From: Terfezia claveryi
Taxonomy: Eukaryota; Ascomycota; Pezizomycetes; Pezizales; Pezizaceae
Length of the DNA stretch: 64,000 nucleotides
Assembly: GCA_015179025.1 (NCBI GenBank)
Contig: WHUX01000163.1
Coordinates: 57,563 to 121,562 of the forward strand
Reading direction: 5' to 3'
This document shows positions 50,340-62,189 of this stretch, piece after piece. The notes under the pieces are model-generated. The model did not search any database. It was given only the letters and a program-made list of their open reading frames with translations, and had not been told where the DNA came from. Position 1 is the stretch's first letter. Every line of letters starts with the position of its first letter. Made by a program: the position numbers and the translations under genes.

Positions 50340-51770
50340 CCCTCAGCCGTTATGCTTGAACTTCCTCACCCACTGCATCTTCCTCTCTAGAATTAGACTC
50401 AGGCTTGTACTCATCATCAGAATCCGAACTTGTATCTTCGCTTTCTGAAATCTGACTGCCAAAAGTATAGCCCTCCAATCCTCTGATATTGATATCACAA
50501 TCCTCGCTGCCATCAAGTGCAATCGTTATCCCACATTTCCGAAATGACCGAGTAATGACTGCTTCAGTTCATTAGAGACTACATATTTCCCAACCCATTG
50601 GGTCATCAGGATACAGCGTTCAGAAGCAGTATATTTTGCTGTATTCCCGTTTGAGTAGGTGTTACTTTATAGCTTTGATTAAAGTGTCTTACCTGTCATC
50701 CACTTGTTTAAATCCTTCTGATAATGCTGATCTACAATAACTCTGACTCGGTCTTTAAAAGGTTTATTAATACAAACATCTAATGGTTGTACATCCACTT
50801 GGTACCATATCCATAGTTGTATGCATGCAGATAAATGCCTTCTTAACCTTCTCAGTCTTTTGGGCCCAATGCCAATCCAGAACTAATAGACGAGGTACTG
50901 AGTTTGTAAATACCGATTCTTGGTAACTGGGACTTGAAAAGAGACATGGACTAAATAGGAGTACTAAGTATTTAAAAAAAAAGAAAAAAAAGACATGGAC
51001 TAAGCTTCCACTGACTCATAAGCCATTGAAGCATCACTTGCTCATCTACCCATGCATTGGGTTGAAATTGAACTACAACTCGCTTGTCCCAGAGTTTCTT
51101 TTCTGTAGCTGTAATTCTAGTTCCTTTTCCTTGGAAAACGATTAAAGGCTTCGTTCGGGGTATACCATCAGCATGAATTGTAAGTTGTACTGTTGCTTGT
51201 CTTTTATCAAGTCCAAATCCATCTGAATGGCCCCAAATGATTCTAGCTCCAGTTGTATCATATGTTGATCCAGATAAGAATTCAAGTGGGGATTTGATCC
51301 ATATTAGCTATATTTCCTAATCGAAATCTTCCCACCATAGGAATTTCGACATCTAGTGAATTTGGTGGTGCTGGTAGCTGGTGATTTGGGTCTGCATTAC
51401 GTCAAATAAAACGATAGAATTCGTGTATTGGACTTTCAGAAATGGTAGGTACCTTCTGTGCTTTATTGATAATGCGTCGAAGACTAATATTCTTTCGTTG
51501 CATAAATCCGGCAAACCATGGTCGTGAAAACTGGCATCTTGTATATAGTCTGGGAACTGTGCCATTCGACCTGTTGTTGCTTTCTTTTGTTTGCCCTTCA
51601 TTGCTAGAATAAGAGCTTCATTTTTGATCCATTGACCAGCATCCTCTCAGAAATCTTAAACCGCTTAACGATAGTATACTTGCTTAATCCCAAGCCTTCT
51701 GGAGGTGGTATCGACTATTTCCTCCTATATGTAATTGTTGCTAGCTTACATTCCCGTGTATACTGCTTTC
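50340..51770 (-). pseudogene. Third pogo/Tigger-type transposase, degenerate
   Basis: The minus strand, read across shifts, gives a CENP-B-like segment (GFMQRKNISLRRIINKAQK, about 51480-51530), then IVFQGKG-RITATEKKLWDK and AWVDEQVMLQWLMSQWKL (about 51020-51150), LVLDWHWAQKTEKVKKAF (about 50850-50900), and LDVCINKPFKDRVRVIVDQH (third catalytic Asp region, about 50740-50790). After an intron-like GTAAGA...TAG (about 50640-50695) the end reads GITIALDGSEDCDINIRGLE and an acidic tail. It differs from elements 1 and 2. A 36-nt LINE-tail insertion splits it at 50955. Several stops and shifts; inactive. Confidence 0.75.
50955..50990 (+). mobile_element. Ultra-short LINE insertion (36 nt) with 13-bp target duplication
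   Basis: ATAGGAGTACTAAGTATTTA followed by A-rich sequence, flanked by AGACATGGACTAA at 50942-50954 and 50991-51003. It is only the last ~20 nt of tail-1 plus the A-tract. Confidence 0.9.
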
Positions 51771-51885
51771 TCCACTGACCTGTAACAGCCGGGCAAGCAA
51801 GTGTGTGTATTTCTGCTACTTCGGTATCTTCTCCACTTGTAGTCACTTCTACTACCTGTTCTGATCCAGATGCGCTGGTTGGACT

Positions 51886-51992
51886 ATATACATGGGAATT
51901 CAGGCGGTTTCTGGGTGGCTCCTCATGGCCCCCCTAATGGGGCCGCATAGGTAGTACTTAATATTTTTTTTTAAAAAAAAAAAAAAAAAAGG
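51886..51992 (+). mobile_element. Tail-1-only insertion
   Basis: Begins in the tail-1 hairpin region (GTTTCTGGGTGGCTCCTCAT), includes GGCCCCCCTAATGGGGCC and ends in an A-tract. It splits repeat Y (GGGAATTCAGG on the left, GGGGGATTCAGGG on the right). Confidence 0.75.
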
Positions 51993-51994
51993 GG

Positions 51995-52240
51995 GATTCA
52001 GGGTAAGACAATGTGCAGGGCTGTGGTATTCCGGCCAATCAGAAACAAGAGAATGCGATAGCCGTCCTGCAACCGGTTAGCAAGGAGAGTGACTCAACCA
52101 GACATACGAAGGATACTTCCGTATGTACGAGTGGCTTCCGTGGATGTAGGTGCGGAACAGTTTAAGAATGTTCAGCTGAATATGATGCCGACACAATTTG
52201 TTGAATGTTGTTGTAGCGACTGCGACGATAGCATCGGGCG
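51995..52240 (+). repeat. Repeat Y, copy 2
   Basis: Matches 16092-16340: ATTCAGGGTAAGACAATGTG, CCGGCCAATCAGAAACAAGA, GACTCAACCAGACATA. It lies upstream (on the minus strand) of the third pogo-type transposase. Confidence 0.65.
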
Positions 52241-52424
52241 CGGTGGGGGAGGTAGGGGTGTTTCCTGCTATAAGTTTCTTTGGTTCGGGAGGCAGGGCGT
52301 TTATGCAACTCGTTGTCCCGTGGGTGTACCGAGTCTTCTAAAGCCAAGGGATCGGAGCTGTCTCATAGCCTTAGACCCCATAGACGTACAGACTTCAAAA
52401 AAAAAAAAAAAAAAAAAAAAAAAA
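52240..52424 (+). repeat. Tail-2 element with A-tract
   Basis: Same order as 26895-27103: GGGGGAGGTAGGGGTGTTTC, TTCGGGAGGC, CCGTGGGTGTACCGAGTCTT, CTCATAGCCTTAG, then 29 A at 52396-52424. Confidence 0.75.
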
Positions 52425-52600
52425 CCGGAGCCCAGATGTAAGGAAAATCGGCCAAGTCTGGCGCGCAAAAGCAAAACGGCGAAAGACCAACAAAACAAAT
52501 GAACTCAAGTGATCAGAGGTCCCATGCTGCCATTAACTGGCATGCGCTCGATGACCCTTTAGCAATAATGGTGATACAAATTTAATTCCAGTTCGCGAGT
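52425..52600 (-). other. Short LINE-2-like 3' untranslated remnant
   Basis: Contains CCCATGCTGCCATTAACTGG and GCGCTCGATGACCCTTT, similar to the 3' untranslated regions at 6063 and 61545. No tail. Confidence 0.4.
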
Positions 52601-53310
52601 TCCATATCGCGCCTTCGCCATTATCATAACATAAGGTAGGTGGGTTCTATATCGCAGCTTCGTAACATTAAGGGTTGTGGCTGCTATGGCGCGGCTTTGC
52701 CGCTTATCGTAACATTAGGGGTTGTGGCTTTTATATCGCGGCTTCGCCGCGACTTAAAAAGGGTGGGATGTTCTATATAGTGGCTTCGCCGCCTATCAAA
52801 TGGTTGTAGGTTCTATATCGCGGCTTTGCCACGACTTAAAAGGTGGTCTGCTATATCATTAAGCGTGGTATGTTCTATATCGCGGCTTCGCCGCGACTTA
52901 TAAAGGGTGGGATGTTCTATATTGCGGCTTCGCCGCATATCAAATGCTTGTGGGGTCTATATCGCGGCTTCGCCGCGACTTAAAAGGGTTGGATGTTCTA
53001 TATTGCGGCTTCGCCGCATATCAAATGCTTGTGGGTTCTATATCACGGCTTCGCCGCGACTTAAAAAGTGTGGTATGTTCTATATCGCGGCTTCGCCGCG
53101 ACTTATAATGGGTGGGATGTTCTATAGTGCGGCTTCGCCGCATATCAAATGCTTGTGGGTTCTATATCGCGGGACTTATAAAGGGTGGGATGTTCTATAG
53201 TGCGGCTTCGCCGCATATCAAATGCTTGTGGTTTCTATATCGCGGCTTCGCCGCGACTTAAATGCGTTGGATGTTCTATATTGCGGCTTCGCTGCGTGTT
53301 ATATCATTCT
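52600..53310 (+). repeat. Hairpin-forming tandem repeat, about 80-bp units
   Basis: Each unit has GTTCTATATCGCGGCTTCGC-CGCGACTTA and a second block TATTGCGGCTTCGCCGCATA-TCAAATGCTTGTGG. GCGGCTTCGCCGC can fold into a UUCG-type hairpin. About 14 hairpin blocks. Confidence 0.92.
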
Positions 53311-53445
53311 TCTCACCACTGTTCGTTCTTCTCACCACTTGTTCGTTCTTCTCACTACTGCTCGTTCTTCTCACTACTGTTCGTTCTTCTCACTACTGTT
53401 CGTTCTTCTCACTACTGCTCGCTCTTCTCACTGCCTCTCGCTGAA
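53305..53445 (+). repeat. 18-bp tandem repeat
   Basis: GTTCGTTCTTCTCACTACT repeated about seven times next to the hairpin array. Confidence 0.9.
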
Positions 53446-54690
53446 GATGTATAGGTAAGGGAGAGAGGGGAGGGAGGGGCGGACCCCCAACCTAACATAG
53501 GAGAAAAATATGTTTCCTATGACCTGATAGATTCCGCCGCATCCTTTTCAATCTGATCACCCTGAAAGACCGCACTAGGATGATATGGCCTCGGATACAG
53601 CACTCTCGAGTCACTCCTCCCAGCTTCCCTCCTCGCCACAAGGCCTTCTTCCTCCTTCGAGGCTCCCTTCCATCTCTCTTACCTCACTGGCTATCCACAG
53701 GCACAGGTAAGAACACTCTCTTGGAGTTAAACTTTGCTGCATAGTTCACACCATAGATATTCCCGATTCCCTATTTTAGACTCATTCGCTGTTACCCTAA
53801 TATTTGTTTCTATATCCATCTCCTGCGTTTCATTCTAGCTAATGAAACATCGGCTTCCACCGCATCCTCCAGCTATTACTATCTACACTGCATTCGATGC
53901 ACCTTACCATCCATTGTGTACATCAGTTGAAAAAAAAATTCACTTAGCTCATGTATCTATACTTAGCCTATGCAATTTATTGACATTGCGCTACCAAACA
54001 ATTTCAACAATCATAAGGGGGCTCATTAAAAAGCTATAGTTCAGAGAATTATGGCCAATTTAATCAGAGCATTTATTTTCCCTATGAACTACATTTCCGG
54101 TCCCTCCCTGATGGTCCACACTCTTCACACCCGCCCTCAACTTGTCCACCCCTCCCACTCACACGGTTGTGGGGCCTCGCCGTTGTCTTCTTCTTATCCA
54201 TGGTCCGCGGTCCTTGTGGAAATTCATGAAAGGGTTGGTAATTCATGATACACGGGTGTGTTTGCATCAGAAGCAAGTCGGGGGGGGGAGGGTTCGGTTG
54301 ATGTTGGACATACCGGTAGTAAAGAAGATGGACTCACCTGCAGAATCGTCTGTCATGATATTCCAAGGTTGCCATTTACTACGTATTGATATTAACGGAA
54401 TTGAGTGTTCAAATGGCAGGTTCACATGGTTGGCTGCGTGCGGAGAATTTTGTATCTAAAGATCGACCATGGGAGATGTCGGTGCATTCATTCATATTCA
54501 ACAAGGCGTACGTGAAATATGCTTGCTTGTATTCGGCATAGTCATATTGATAATCCTGCACATGTTACTGCGATACCGTAATAAGTGCCGCCACATAGCC
54601 TTAGTATACGAAAAAAAAAACATAATTAGTACCCTGTCGATAGCCCAATCATGGCACCCAATGACACTCCATGCGTGATGACCATTAGAA
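53446..54690. other. No recognisable feature
   Basis: Only short frames without family motifs. A plus-strand G-run (54281-54290) and several weak intron-like signals, none tied to a gene. Confidence 0.4.
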
Positions 54691-54759
54691 CTACGCCTGA
54701 TTGACACGGTCCAAAAAGAAAAAGAAAACCAAACTATCTCGAAGGTGGAAAAAATCATA

Positions 54760-56530
54760 TGCCCGAACCGCTGGAAGAAGGTTAAATCGCCCAAAAATAC
54801 TGTACTCACAGGTGGAAATTAACAAAAACCCCAAAACGTTTTCCCCAAGTAGGAAACCCGGAAACCCCTTTTATCATTCCAATGGGAACTATGACATGTC
54901 CCAGTTGCATACTGTTATGCCGCAGAGTCTTCTCCCTATGCGGAGCTCTTTCCCAGTGTCGATGGCTTTCACCAAAGTAGATGACTATTGAAGAAGCCCC
55001 TCCACCTTCTTGCACCAACCAGCGAATACCCTGAATTTGGGCCTTCTGGTTGTCTTCGTAGATCCAGCAGCCCACGAGACCGGACTTGTATTATGTTGGG
55101 GTCGCATGTAGGACCACGGTTCGTGCTCTTAATGTTGGCTTTTTGGTGTTTGGAGGGTCCGGGGGTGGTGTCCCGTTTTTCGTGGGTAGTGCCGCCGCCA
55201 CCAGGTGTTCACCTTTACCCTTGCCCCTTAATATCGATGTCTCCACGTATTTGTGTCTGGAGGGAAGGGTGCGGTATTTGTGGAGACATCCGTCATTAGT
55301 TTCGGTCACTGCCGGCGAGTATGTGCGTGCTGGGGGGGTTTCGGTATTTGTGGAAACGCTGTTCTGTGTTGACGTCTAGGTTGCCTGTGTCTTTGTCTTC
55401 GCTGTTTTCATTTGCTGGGTGATTGCAAGTGCAGTCTGAGGTGATGTATTCTGGAGGGTTTTAGCCTGCTCTCTCAGCTTGATGTTTCGCCTCTCGGGCA
55501 TTTTTTTCCTCAAAAATCTCTTGAGCGTTAGAAACGATTTCCTCGTAATCCCCTATGTTTTTCCCTTTGATAGGATCAATCTCCGCTTCGAGTTTATGGA
55601 CGGTCGCAGGTATGATCGGAGGTGTGGTCTAGGTACTGGTGTCTGAGGTTTGAGTTGGGCTGGTGGTGGTGGGACTATCCTCCCGCCAGGTTAACTCCAT
55701 TTGCGAGTAGTGTCCACCTGCTGCCTCCGAGGACTCGCCGCATACAATTCGCCGCGGAGGGGACTGAAGAGCATCTTCAGGAATTTTTTCCCTCGGGGAT
55801 GGGGTAATTCCATCCATCCAAGCCTTCGAGGGTGTCTCCCCCCCTCTTGCCCTGTCTCCTATCTCAGACAGAACTTTTGTTAAGACGACTACACGCTCAA
55901 GATTGGTCTGTGGCTGTGGCGGTGTTTGGAGCCATGCTTGTGTCACTATCGTATCCGTCTAGATATGATGGTTGTGGTTGTGGATGCCCGGTAACTGGAT
56001 GCTGGGTCTTAAGTGGTTAATTCGCCTATCAATTTTCCCCAGATTGTTCTTTTTTCTTTCCCTTTCCCTTGCCTGACATGTCGTCAATGGTATGATCGAT
56101 TGGGTTGGGATGTTGCTTTGCGACTCCGCATTGGCCAATCGACTGGCTGGTTGGTGCAGGCGTGGGAGTTATCTGGGTGGGGACTGAGCGGGCGTATTGC
56201 TGATGGTGTAGTAGTGAAGATGTGGGAGTTAACTGGGTGGGGATTGGGCCTGCGTATTGGTGATGGTGCAGCAGTGAAGCAGTTATCTCTTGCGCGAGTG
56301 GATGAGTAACCAGAGGTGTTAGGTGCTTTGAAAGCTCTGAATACGGTGTATCAGGGGAGAATCACAGGATATCCTGGAGATGGTGAGCTTCAAAGGCAAG
56401 CAAACTTGAGGAAGAGGGGTTGCCAGGGATAAAAATTGGATATTCTTGAAGCCGTCGACGAGCTCCTGCGAGTGGTTCTTGTTGCGAGTCGGAGGACTGC
56501 TATGTTGTGGAAGTTGACTTGTTGTGTGGT
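54760..56530 (-). pseudogene. LINE ORF1 copy, nearly full length, no tail
   Basis: Minus strand. The 5' part (about 56530-56340) matches the ORF1 N-terminal region (QEYPIFIPGNPSSSSLLAFE). The middle is Pro/Ser-rich (55629-55946). The conserved block lies at 54806-55309: LRGKGKGEHLVAAALPTKNG, TPPPDPPNTKKPTLRARTVV, LHATPT, a stop, then YKSGLVGCWIYEDNQKAQIQ and GIRWLVQEGGGASS. Premature stops (TAA near 55090, others near 55380) break it. ORF1 proteins bind LINE RNA. No tail-1 is found downstream of 54800, so the 3' side may have been lost. Confidence 0.6.
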
Positions 56531-56604
56531 GTGAGCTGTGGATTACCCGGGCGACGCCGTCGAACTAGAGTGGTCCGAAACATATCAAACTGGTCAAGGG
56601 AGGA

Positions 56605-56680
56605 GGCGGATAAAGTATGCCGATAGAGGAGACGGATAGAGGGGACGGATAGAGGGGACGGATAGAGGAGGCGGATAGGA
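56605..56680 (+). repeat. Short tandem repeat GACGGATAGAGGGG
   Basis: Five to six units of 13-15 bp. Confidence 0.85.
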
Positions 56681-56759
56681 GGACACGGAGCGGTGTCGAC
56701 AATGGTCGCTGGGTGCTTTACCAGACGGAACTGGGACGATATCTTCATCCTGATTTGTA

Positions 56760-57150
56760 CGTCTATCTCACAGCCCAGTACTCGCCCTTAAGAATTCTTA
56801 ACACATATAATTTATTTTAAACTATAACGAGAGACTGCATCTCTGGAACGAGTACGGTCGGTTGGCGACCCCGGGGCTGGGTCCAGGTCCTTCCTAGCGG
56901 AAAAAGGGCAACTGGCTTGCTACATAGATCATTTCAACCCCGCTACGCCTCTCACATCCCCTCTCACACGCCTCCGCCTTCCCCCGGGTTCTTTCCGCCC
57001 CACCCGCTACCAAAGCCACACCCCTGCAGATGAGCAGCATTTTGGGTCTTCCTGCATACGCAGGTCCTAGGGGAGATTCTGCTCATCTGCTCTCACGCGT
57101 GAGTTCACTTGATTTGATATCCTTCTCATTTTCCGTGATTAAGTTGTACA
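56760..57150. other. Unclassified, with a strong inverted repeat
   Basis: GCAGATGAGCAG (57026-57037) and its exact complement CTGCTCATCTGC (57079-57090) enclose an inner palindrome CCTGCATACGCAGG. No gene nearby. It could be a small fold-back element. Confidence 0.5.
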
Positions 57151-57260
57151 AAGCCGCCGGACCTTGCAGATGAACTTGCTTATCTTGAATCGAGTGGCTT
57201 CTCAGGGTCCCTTTATTGGGATCGCAAGTCAGTAATGTGTTATTTTAACAAAAAGTAAAA
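57150..57260 (+). repeat. Degenerate plus-strand tail-1
   Basis: CCGCCGGACCTTGCAGATGA, then GGTCCCTTTATTGGGATC and GTCAGTAATGTGTTATTTTA. The hairpin is retained, the A-tract is eroded. Confidence 0.6.
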
Positions 57261-58190
57261 GTCTGCTGCCTAACAGGAATTTCATATACTTTATTATCCC
57301 CCGCCTTGCCTATGCTTGCCGTCAACGGAAACTCACTGAGGCAAGCGATGATCGTCATGTAATGGCTTCTGATGCTGCCTATTCTATTTCCAACAAAGAA
57401 CTGTATTTGGGCCCTCCTCGCGTCCTGACTTGTTCGTTGTTAGAGAGTGGTGGGGAGAGGGATGGATAGCCCGAAAGGCTCAAAAATGACACTACTGGAG
57501 GTCCAGATAGAATTAGCAGGAGTCCGTAAAGCGTATAAGTCGGAGAGAAATCCCGGAGGATGTAACACAATCGTGTGGTCTTGTGGAGACTCCTTGTCGT
57601 CCTCCAGAAATAAAGATGATAGTACCAAAGCCTGAGACAGACGAAATGAGTGACAAAGGATCGCTCTATTATATTGGTAAACAAAGCAAGGAAACCCTGT
57701 GTATGTTTTAGTGCGGGAGAGCAGCAAGCCCAAGAGGACCTGAGATTACCATCCATCATGGACGGGGATTATGACAACCACCGGGTTGTAGATTAAGCTG
57801 TTGCATATATTTCAAGCGAGATCAGGTTATAGGACAGTGGGGAGTAGATGTAACTGAAAGAATATTGAGGGGGGAGGGGCGTATGACAGGGATAAGTACA
57901 AGTGGAAACGCAAATAAATTAAGGGCTCATATCTACCCACTGGTATCCCTAGCTAGGTGATTTGCAATTGAATCGTACCATATAAAGCAGTCTGCCCAAG
58001 ACACGGGTGATATAAAAATGACTCCCCCAGGACCATTACTGTCCATTGGTGTTGCGAGTCAACCTAGTTAGGTTGGGAGGTAGGTAGGAGGAGGGAGGGA
58101 CGATGGATACGTATTATTGCTAGCCCTAGAAAACGAAGTAAATTCAGTGCTCATTGACCGTAAGCTAAAAATCTACCACTACCTCCTTAT
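57261..58190. other. No recognisable gene
   Basis: A 126-codon minus-strand frame at 57379-57759 overlaps a second, out-of-phase frame; neither has a family motif, and codon use looks random. A TATA- and G-rich stretch at 57860-57900 is unremarkable. Confidence 0.4.
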
Positions 58191-58194
58191 TATT

Positions 58195-60290
58195 TTTTAT
58201 ACTTGTTACCTATCAGGTCCCTTAGCAGGGCCTCTACATCGTTTTGAACTCTCAGTACTCATATACAATCCCACTGGAGAGACGATGATGAGCCACCCAG
58301 AATTTCAGGACAAAGCAAGTTAATCTGCCAGGTCCATACAGCAGCATGGATAATCTAAAATGAGAAGCTCAAGTGCTCGCAGCAGCACCAATCGCGAATG
58401 GAAAATTCAAGTATAAAACCCGCTGATAAAACCTGTCAGGGACTGGTAGGAACGTAGAAAGACCCTCTAGTAGAAAAAGACCCCTCCTGGGTGAGATCCC
58501 CGAAGTCAGTGTTGGTGGGAAAATTAAAGGAACGTCGCTCGAGAAGAAGAATTCGTATAGTAACGAAGCCTAAAATTCCCTTATCGTTCCCAGTGGCAAT
58601 AATCACCTGTCCCAGTTACATTTTGTGGTGCGGAAGAATCCTTCCCAATACGGAGCCCGTTCCTAATGTCGATCTCTTCCGTCAGGCAGTTAATGAACGA
58701 CGAAGCCAACTTTCTGACCTTTCTGTATTATTGCACCAACTAGCGAATACCCAAAATTTGGGCCTTCTCATGTATTCGTCTATCCAATGGCGCATCAGTG
58801 GGCTTATATTTCGTTGGGGCCGCATATAGGACTTTTATGCTTGTGTTCCTGGCGGATGTTTTTGTGAGTTTGGATGGTTAAGGGGGGGTACCACTTCCAC
58901 CAGTTTTTTGCCTTACCCTTCTCCCTTGGTTGGCTCTTTTCGGGTGATTGTTGTCGTTACCTCCGCGTATGTAAATGCTGGAGGGCGGTCGGTCGGCTGT
59001 ATATCGCTGTTGACACCGCATGTGTATGTTGCGGGAAAATTGGTGTTGGTCGAAATGCTGCTTTGGATCGCCGTCTATATATATCAATAATATGTCTTCA
59101 TTTGCTAGGTGGTTGGAAGTGTCGCGTGGGTGTTAAGTCCGACACTGGCTCGTAGTGATGTATTTCTAAGTGTCTGCACTTCATTTCTCAGCCTGTTCGT
59201 TCTCTCTCTCTCTGACTATCCCCATTCTTCCTCCACCTCTGTCAATTTGTTGGGCAGATTATACTCCTTATTCCCCAGCCTGTCATTCTCCCTTTCCGAC
59301 AATCCCGATTCTCTCTCCGCCTGTCAATTTGTCACCGCCTCATCCCTCAGCATGTTGTGCTCGCTGTTTGCTGGGTAGTCAGAAGCTCTCAGCATCTCAT
59401 GTATGTACTGGCCTTTTTTGCTGCTTATGAAAATATGCGCTCAACCAGTGCTTCCGGAGCCGTATCCTAGGACCGGGACATGTTAGTATCAAAGATGTTA
59501 TTATCAAATGATGTTGGCCTCTGCCGGAAGAATTCCAAATTGCCATAAGTATGGTACTGTAGTGCCATCTAATAATACTACCATGAAGTTTAAAGACTAG
59601 CATTATCCTAATACTTCAACTCTCAATAACTCAAGATTAAAGACGCAGTCGTTGCTAAAAGCTGCACGTTCACTATGGTGTGTCCTTTGGCAGCATTTTC
59701 TTCTTAAGCCGCTGCTGTAGCTGTGGTATCATGCGATAGGTCGTCGCTTTCGTGTCCGTATGAGCCGGTGACTGCAGCCACGCCTTTAGTGGTGGGTTTG
59801 CCGATCTATTTGAATAGCATGTTGGTGGTGTTCGATTGGTGGTCGGGGCTGTTGATTTACAGCCCTGCAGTAACTGCCAATATACTGAGTAATATGTGAG
59901 TTATCTCAGCTCTAGACGTTCTGTAATTATTCGGCTCTGAGTTATTGGTGGTAGTGTGTGTATGTGCTCTTGTATGGTTGTGGGTTCTAGCGTGGGTGTG
60001 GGAGTTATGTCTTACGTGAGTTAATGCATACCCGGTGCGTAGGCAGAGCTTTGAATACGGTTGTGTCCGGAAGAACTGCAGGATATCCTCGAGTTTGTAG
60101 ATATTGAAGGCAGGGGAAACTGGAAGAAGGTCACTGGGAATGAACGTTGGATATTCTCTTGAGGCCCTTGCTGAGCACTTTCAGATGATGCTGGTTGTGA
60201 GTCCGAGGACCCACGTGTTGTGGAAATGAATTGTTATGTGGTGTTAAGTCAATTCTTGTGGTAGCTGTGTTGGGGTGGAAAGAAAATAGT
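58195..60290 (-). mobile_element. ORF1-only LINE derivative E3
   Basis: Tail-1 at 58200-58340 has a duplicated hairpin region; a 3' untranslated part follows, then ORF1 from about 58590 to 60270. The conserved block is near 58700-58830 (TNEI/MRHWIDEYMRRPKFWVF by degenerate reading). A coiled-coil-coding region is at about 59170-59350 and the N-terminal region at 60050-60190. ORF2 is absent. The same plan as E1 and E4. Confidence 0.6.
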
Positions 60291-60300
60291 GCGGCACTCT

Positions 60301-60415
60301 TTTTTTTTTTTTTTTTTTTTTGTGTCTATGGAGCCTTGGGCGATGAGACAGCCTTGTTCCCTCATCTTAAACGACTCAGTATGCCCACGGAACAACGGGC
60401 TGACTATCAACTCGC
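60301..60415 (-). repeat. Tail-2 element, minus strand
   Basis: T-run of 22 at 60301-60322, then GTCTATGGAGCCTTGGGCGA, TGAGACAGCC and ACGGAACAACGGGC. It lies at the 5' edge of E3. Confidence 0.7.
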
Positions 60416-61360
60416 TCAACTCAAATCAACATGTAAAAGACCAAATGCCCATGGTGGCCTTAATGGGATCGAATAGGAATAATTAGCATTGAGAAAAAGC
60501 AAGAGGTGCTTCTGCCGGAGCCTCATATCCTCATATCCAGATAGGTCTTCATCCATGTCCGACCTATCCCTCATTACCACATCTTCACTCTCTGTGGCCC
60601 ATTCCTTCTTAATCTCCACTTCTTTTTGCGCTGCCACTTCCACCTATATCATTACCACTTGTGCCACTGTATGCTCTGACTGGGTTGCGACCGATACTAT
60701 CTCAACTGGTATTGCCTTTCCCACCGTAAAAGCCGGCGTAATGTTCTAGCATCTAGCAAAATCACCACAGAATCGTTTTTTGCGAAAAGCGAAGTCTGAC
60801 ACTTGCGTAAACTCCATAAAGTTGTACGTGAGTGTCAGTATGATGGTTTTTATCGGTAGAGGGAGTGTGTCACGCTGGTTATGCACATTGTGCGCCGCAG
60901 AAAACGTTGCGTATATTTTTTGATAATTGTAGAATGCAAAAGAACGAGCGACTTCGGACGCGCCGTCGTCCCTGGTACCCCGAATCAGCGTCATGCACTG
61001 TCTTGTCAATATTTGCCTCGGAATTTGTGAAACCAGAAAACCCAAAGTATGTTTTAACAAAAACTTCCCCACCTGCTTCCACCCGCTCCTATATATCTGC
61101 TCAAACCCTGATGTCCGGAAGTCTCACCAACACTCGTAATCAACCCTTGCTCATTTGAACCATGGCCCCGCTGTCTCCTCCGAGCTTGAACTTGCCATGC
61201 ACCACCACCACATAATCAAGAAAGAGCTCTCAATCTGTCAATCCTTAATGTGTTAGGACCTGGTGAGTTTCCCCGTGTTGAGTCAAATTAAGCCGCAGGC
61301 TCCACTCCTGGTGGTGCCTCCTCCTCTTTCTCTCTCTCCTTCCTCAGACTCCAATCCTGT
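60416..61360. other. Unclassified
   Basis: A 108-codon minus-strand frame at 60746-61072 (ILTLTYNFMEFTQVSDFAFR) shows no family motif. AAATGCCCATGGTGGCCTTA and GGGATCGAATAGGAATAATT near 60443-60484 resemble a worn tail-1 end. Confidence 0.35.
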
Positions 61361-62189
61361 CTTTCTTAATTTATTTTGAATACTCAGTACGCATATGCGG
61401 CCCCGTTAGGGGAACCATAATGAGGCACCCCGAAACCCGGGTAGATTCAGGGACAAGGCAAGTTAATCTGGCACGCCCGGCGCTAAATAAACGAATTAGA
61501 GAAAGCTCTCACGAGTACGAAATAAATACGACAAAACTCCAATGCTGTCATTAACCGGCTATCGCCAGATGACCCCAAGAGGCCTGACAGAAGTCCTGCG
61601 TGCGCTCCAACGCCCAAGTAGACGTACTTGTCGCTAGTAGAAACACATACAACATAAAGCCTCGCCAGAAGAAAGGCCCCTCAAGTGGAAGTAAAGAAAA
61701 AGAAAAACCCCCGAACACCCCTCTGTCATACCCACATCGCTCTTATCGTTCTGGTATCATCTGCCCCACTGATATTCTGTGATTTGGAAGGGTCTTTTTT
61801 TTTTTTTTTGGCAGTCTATAATCGCGATCGACCCAGGGTAATTATGGGGTCCCGAATTCTCCCGGTTAATATGCTTTCGGTGTCAGAAGCGGGTACAGCC
61901 TCCCAAATGAGAAGTGCATCAAAAGTGACTACCTCCAAGACCCCGCCGCCGGCTCCCGTCCCCCTAAGAGAGGTTGAGGTAAGAAAAGAAAGTCTCAACC
62001 AGGCCCACTACGACTTCTTTATCCCTATCCTTCCTCTTCCGCAACCACCGCTCCCTATCGTCTGCCTGCTCCTATGAGCTCCAACTCCGCCTCCACTCTC
62101 CGGCAATACAGCATAGTGTAACATGCTTTCCTGTGGAAGAGACTGTTACCCATGCGAAGCCCGCGCATAGTGTCGAACCCCTCCGCCAT

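Noticed and set aside
57379..57759. 126-codon frame as a host gene
   Set aside because: It overlaps another frame of similar length, has no family motif or intron signals, and lies between LINE remnants.
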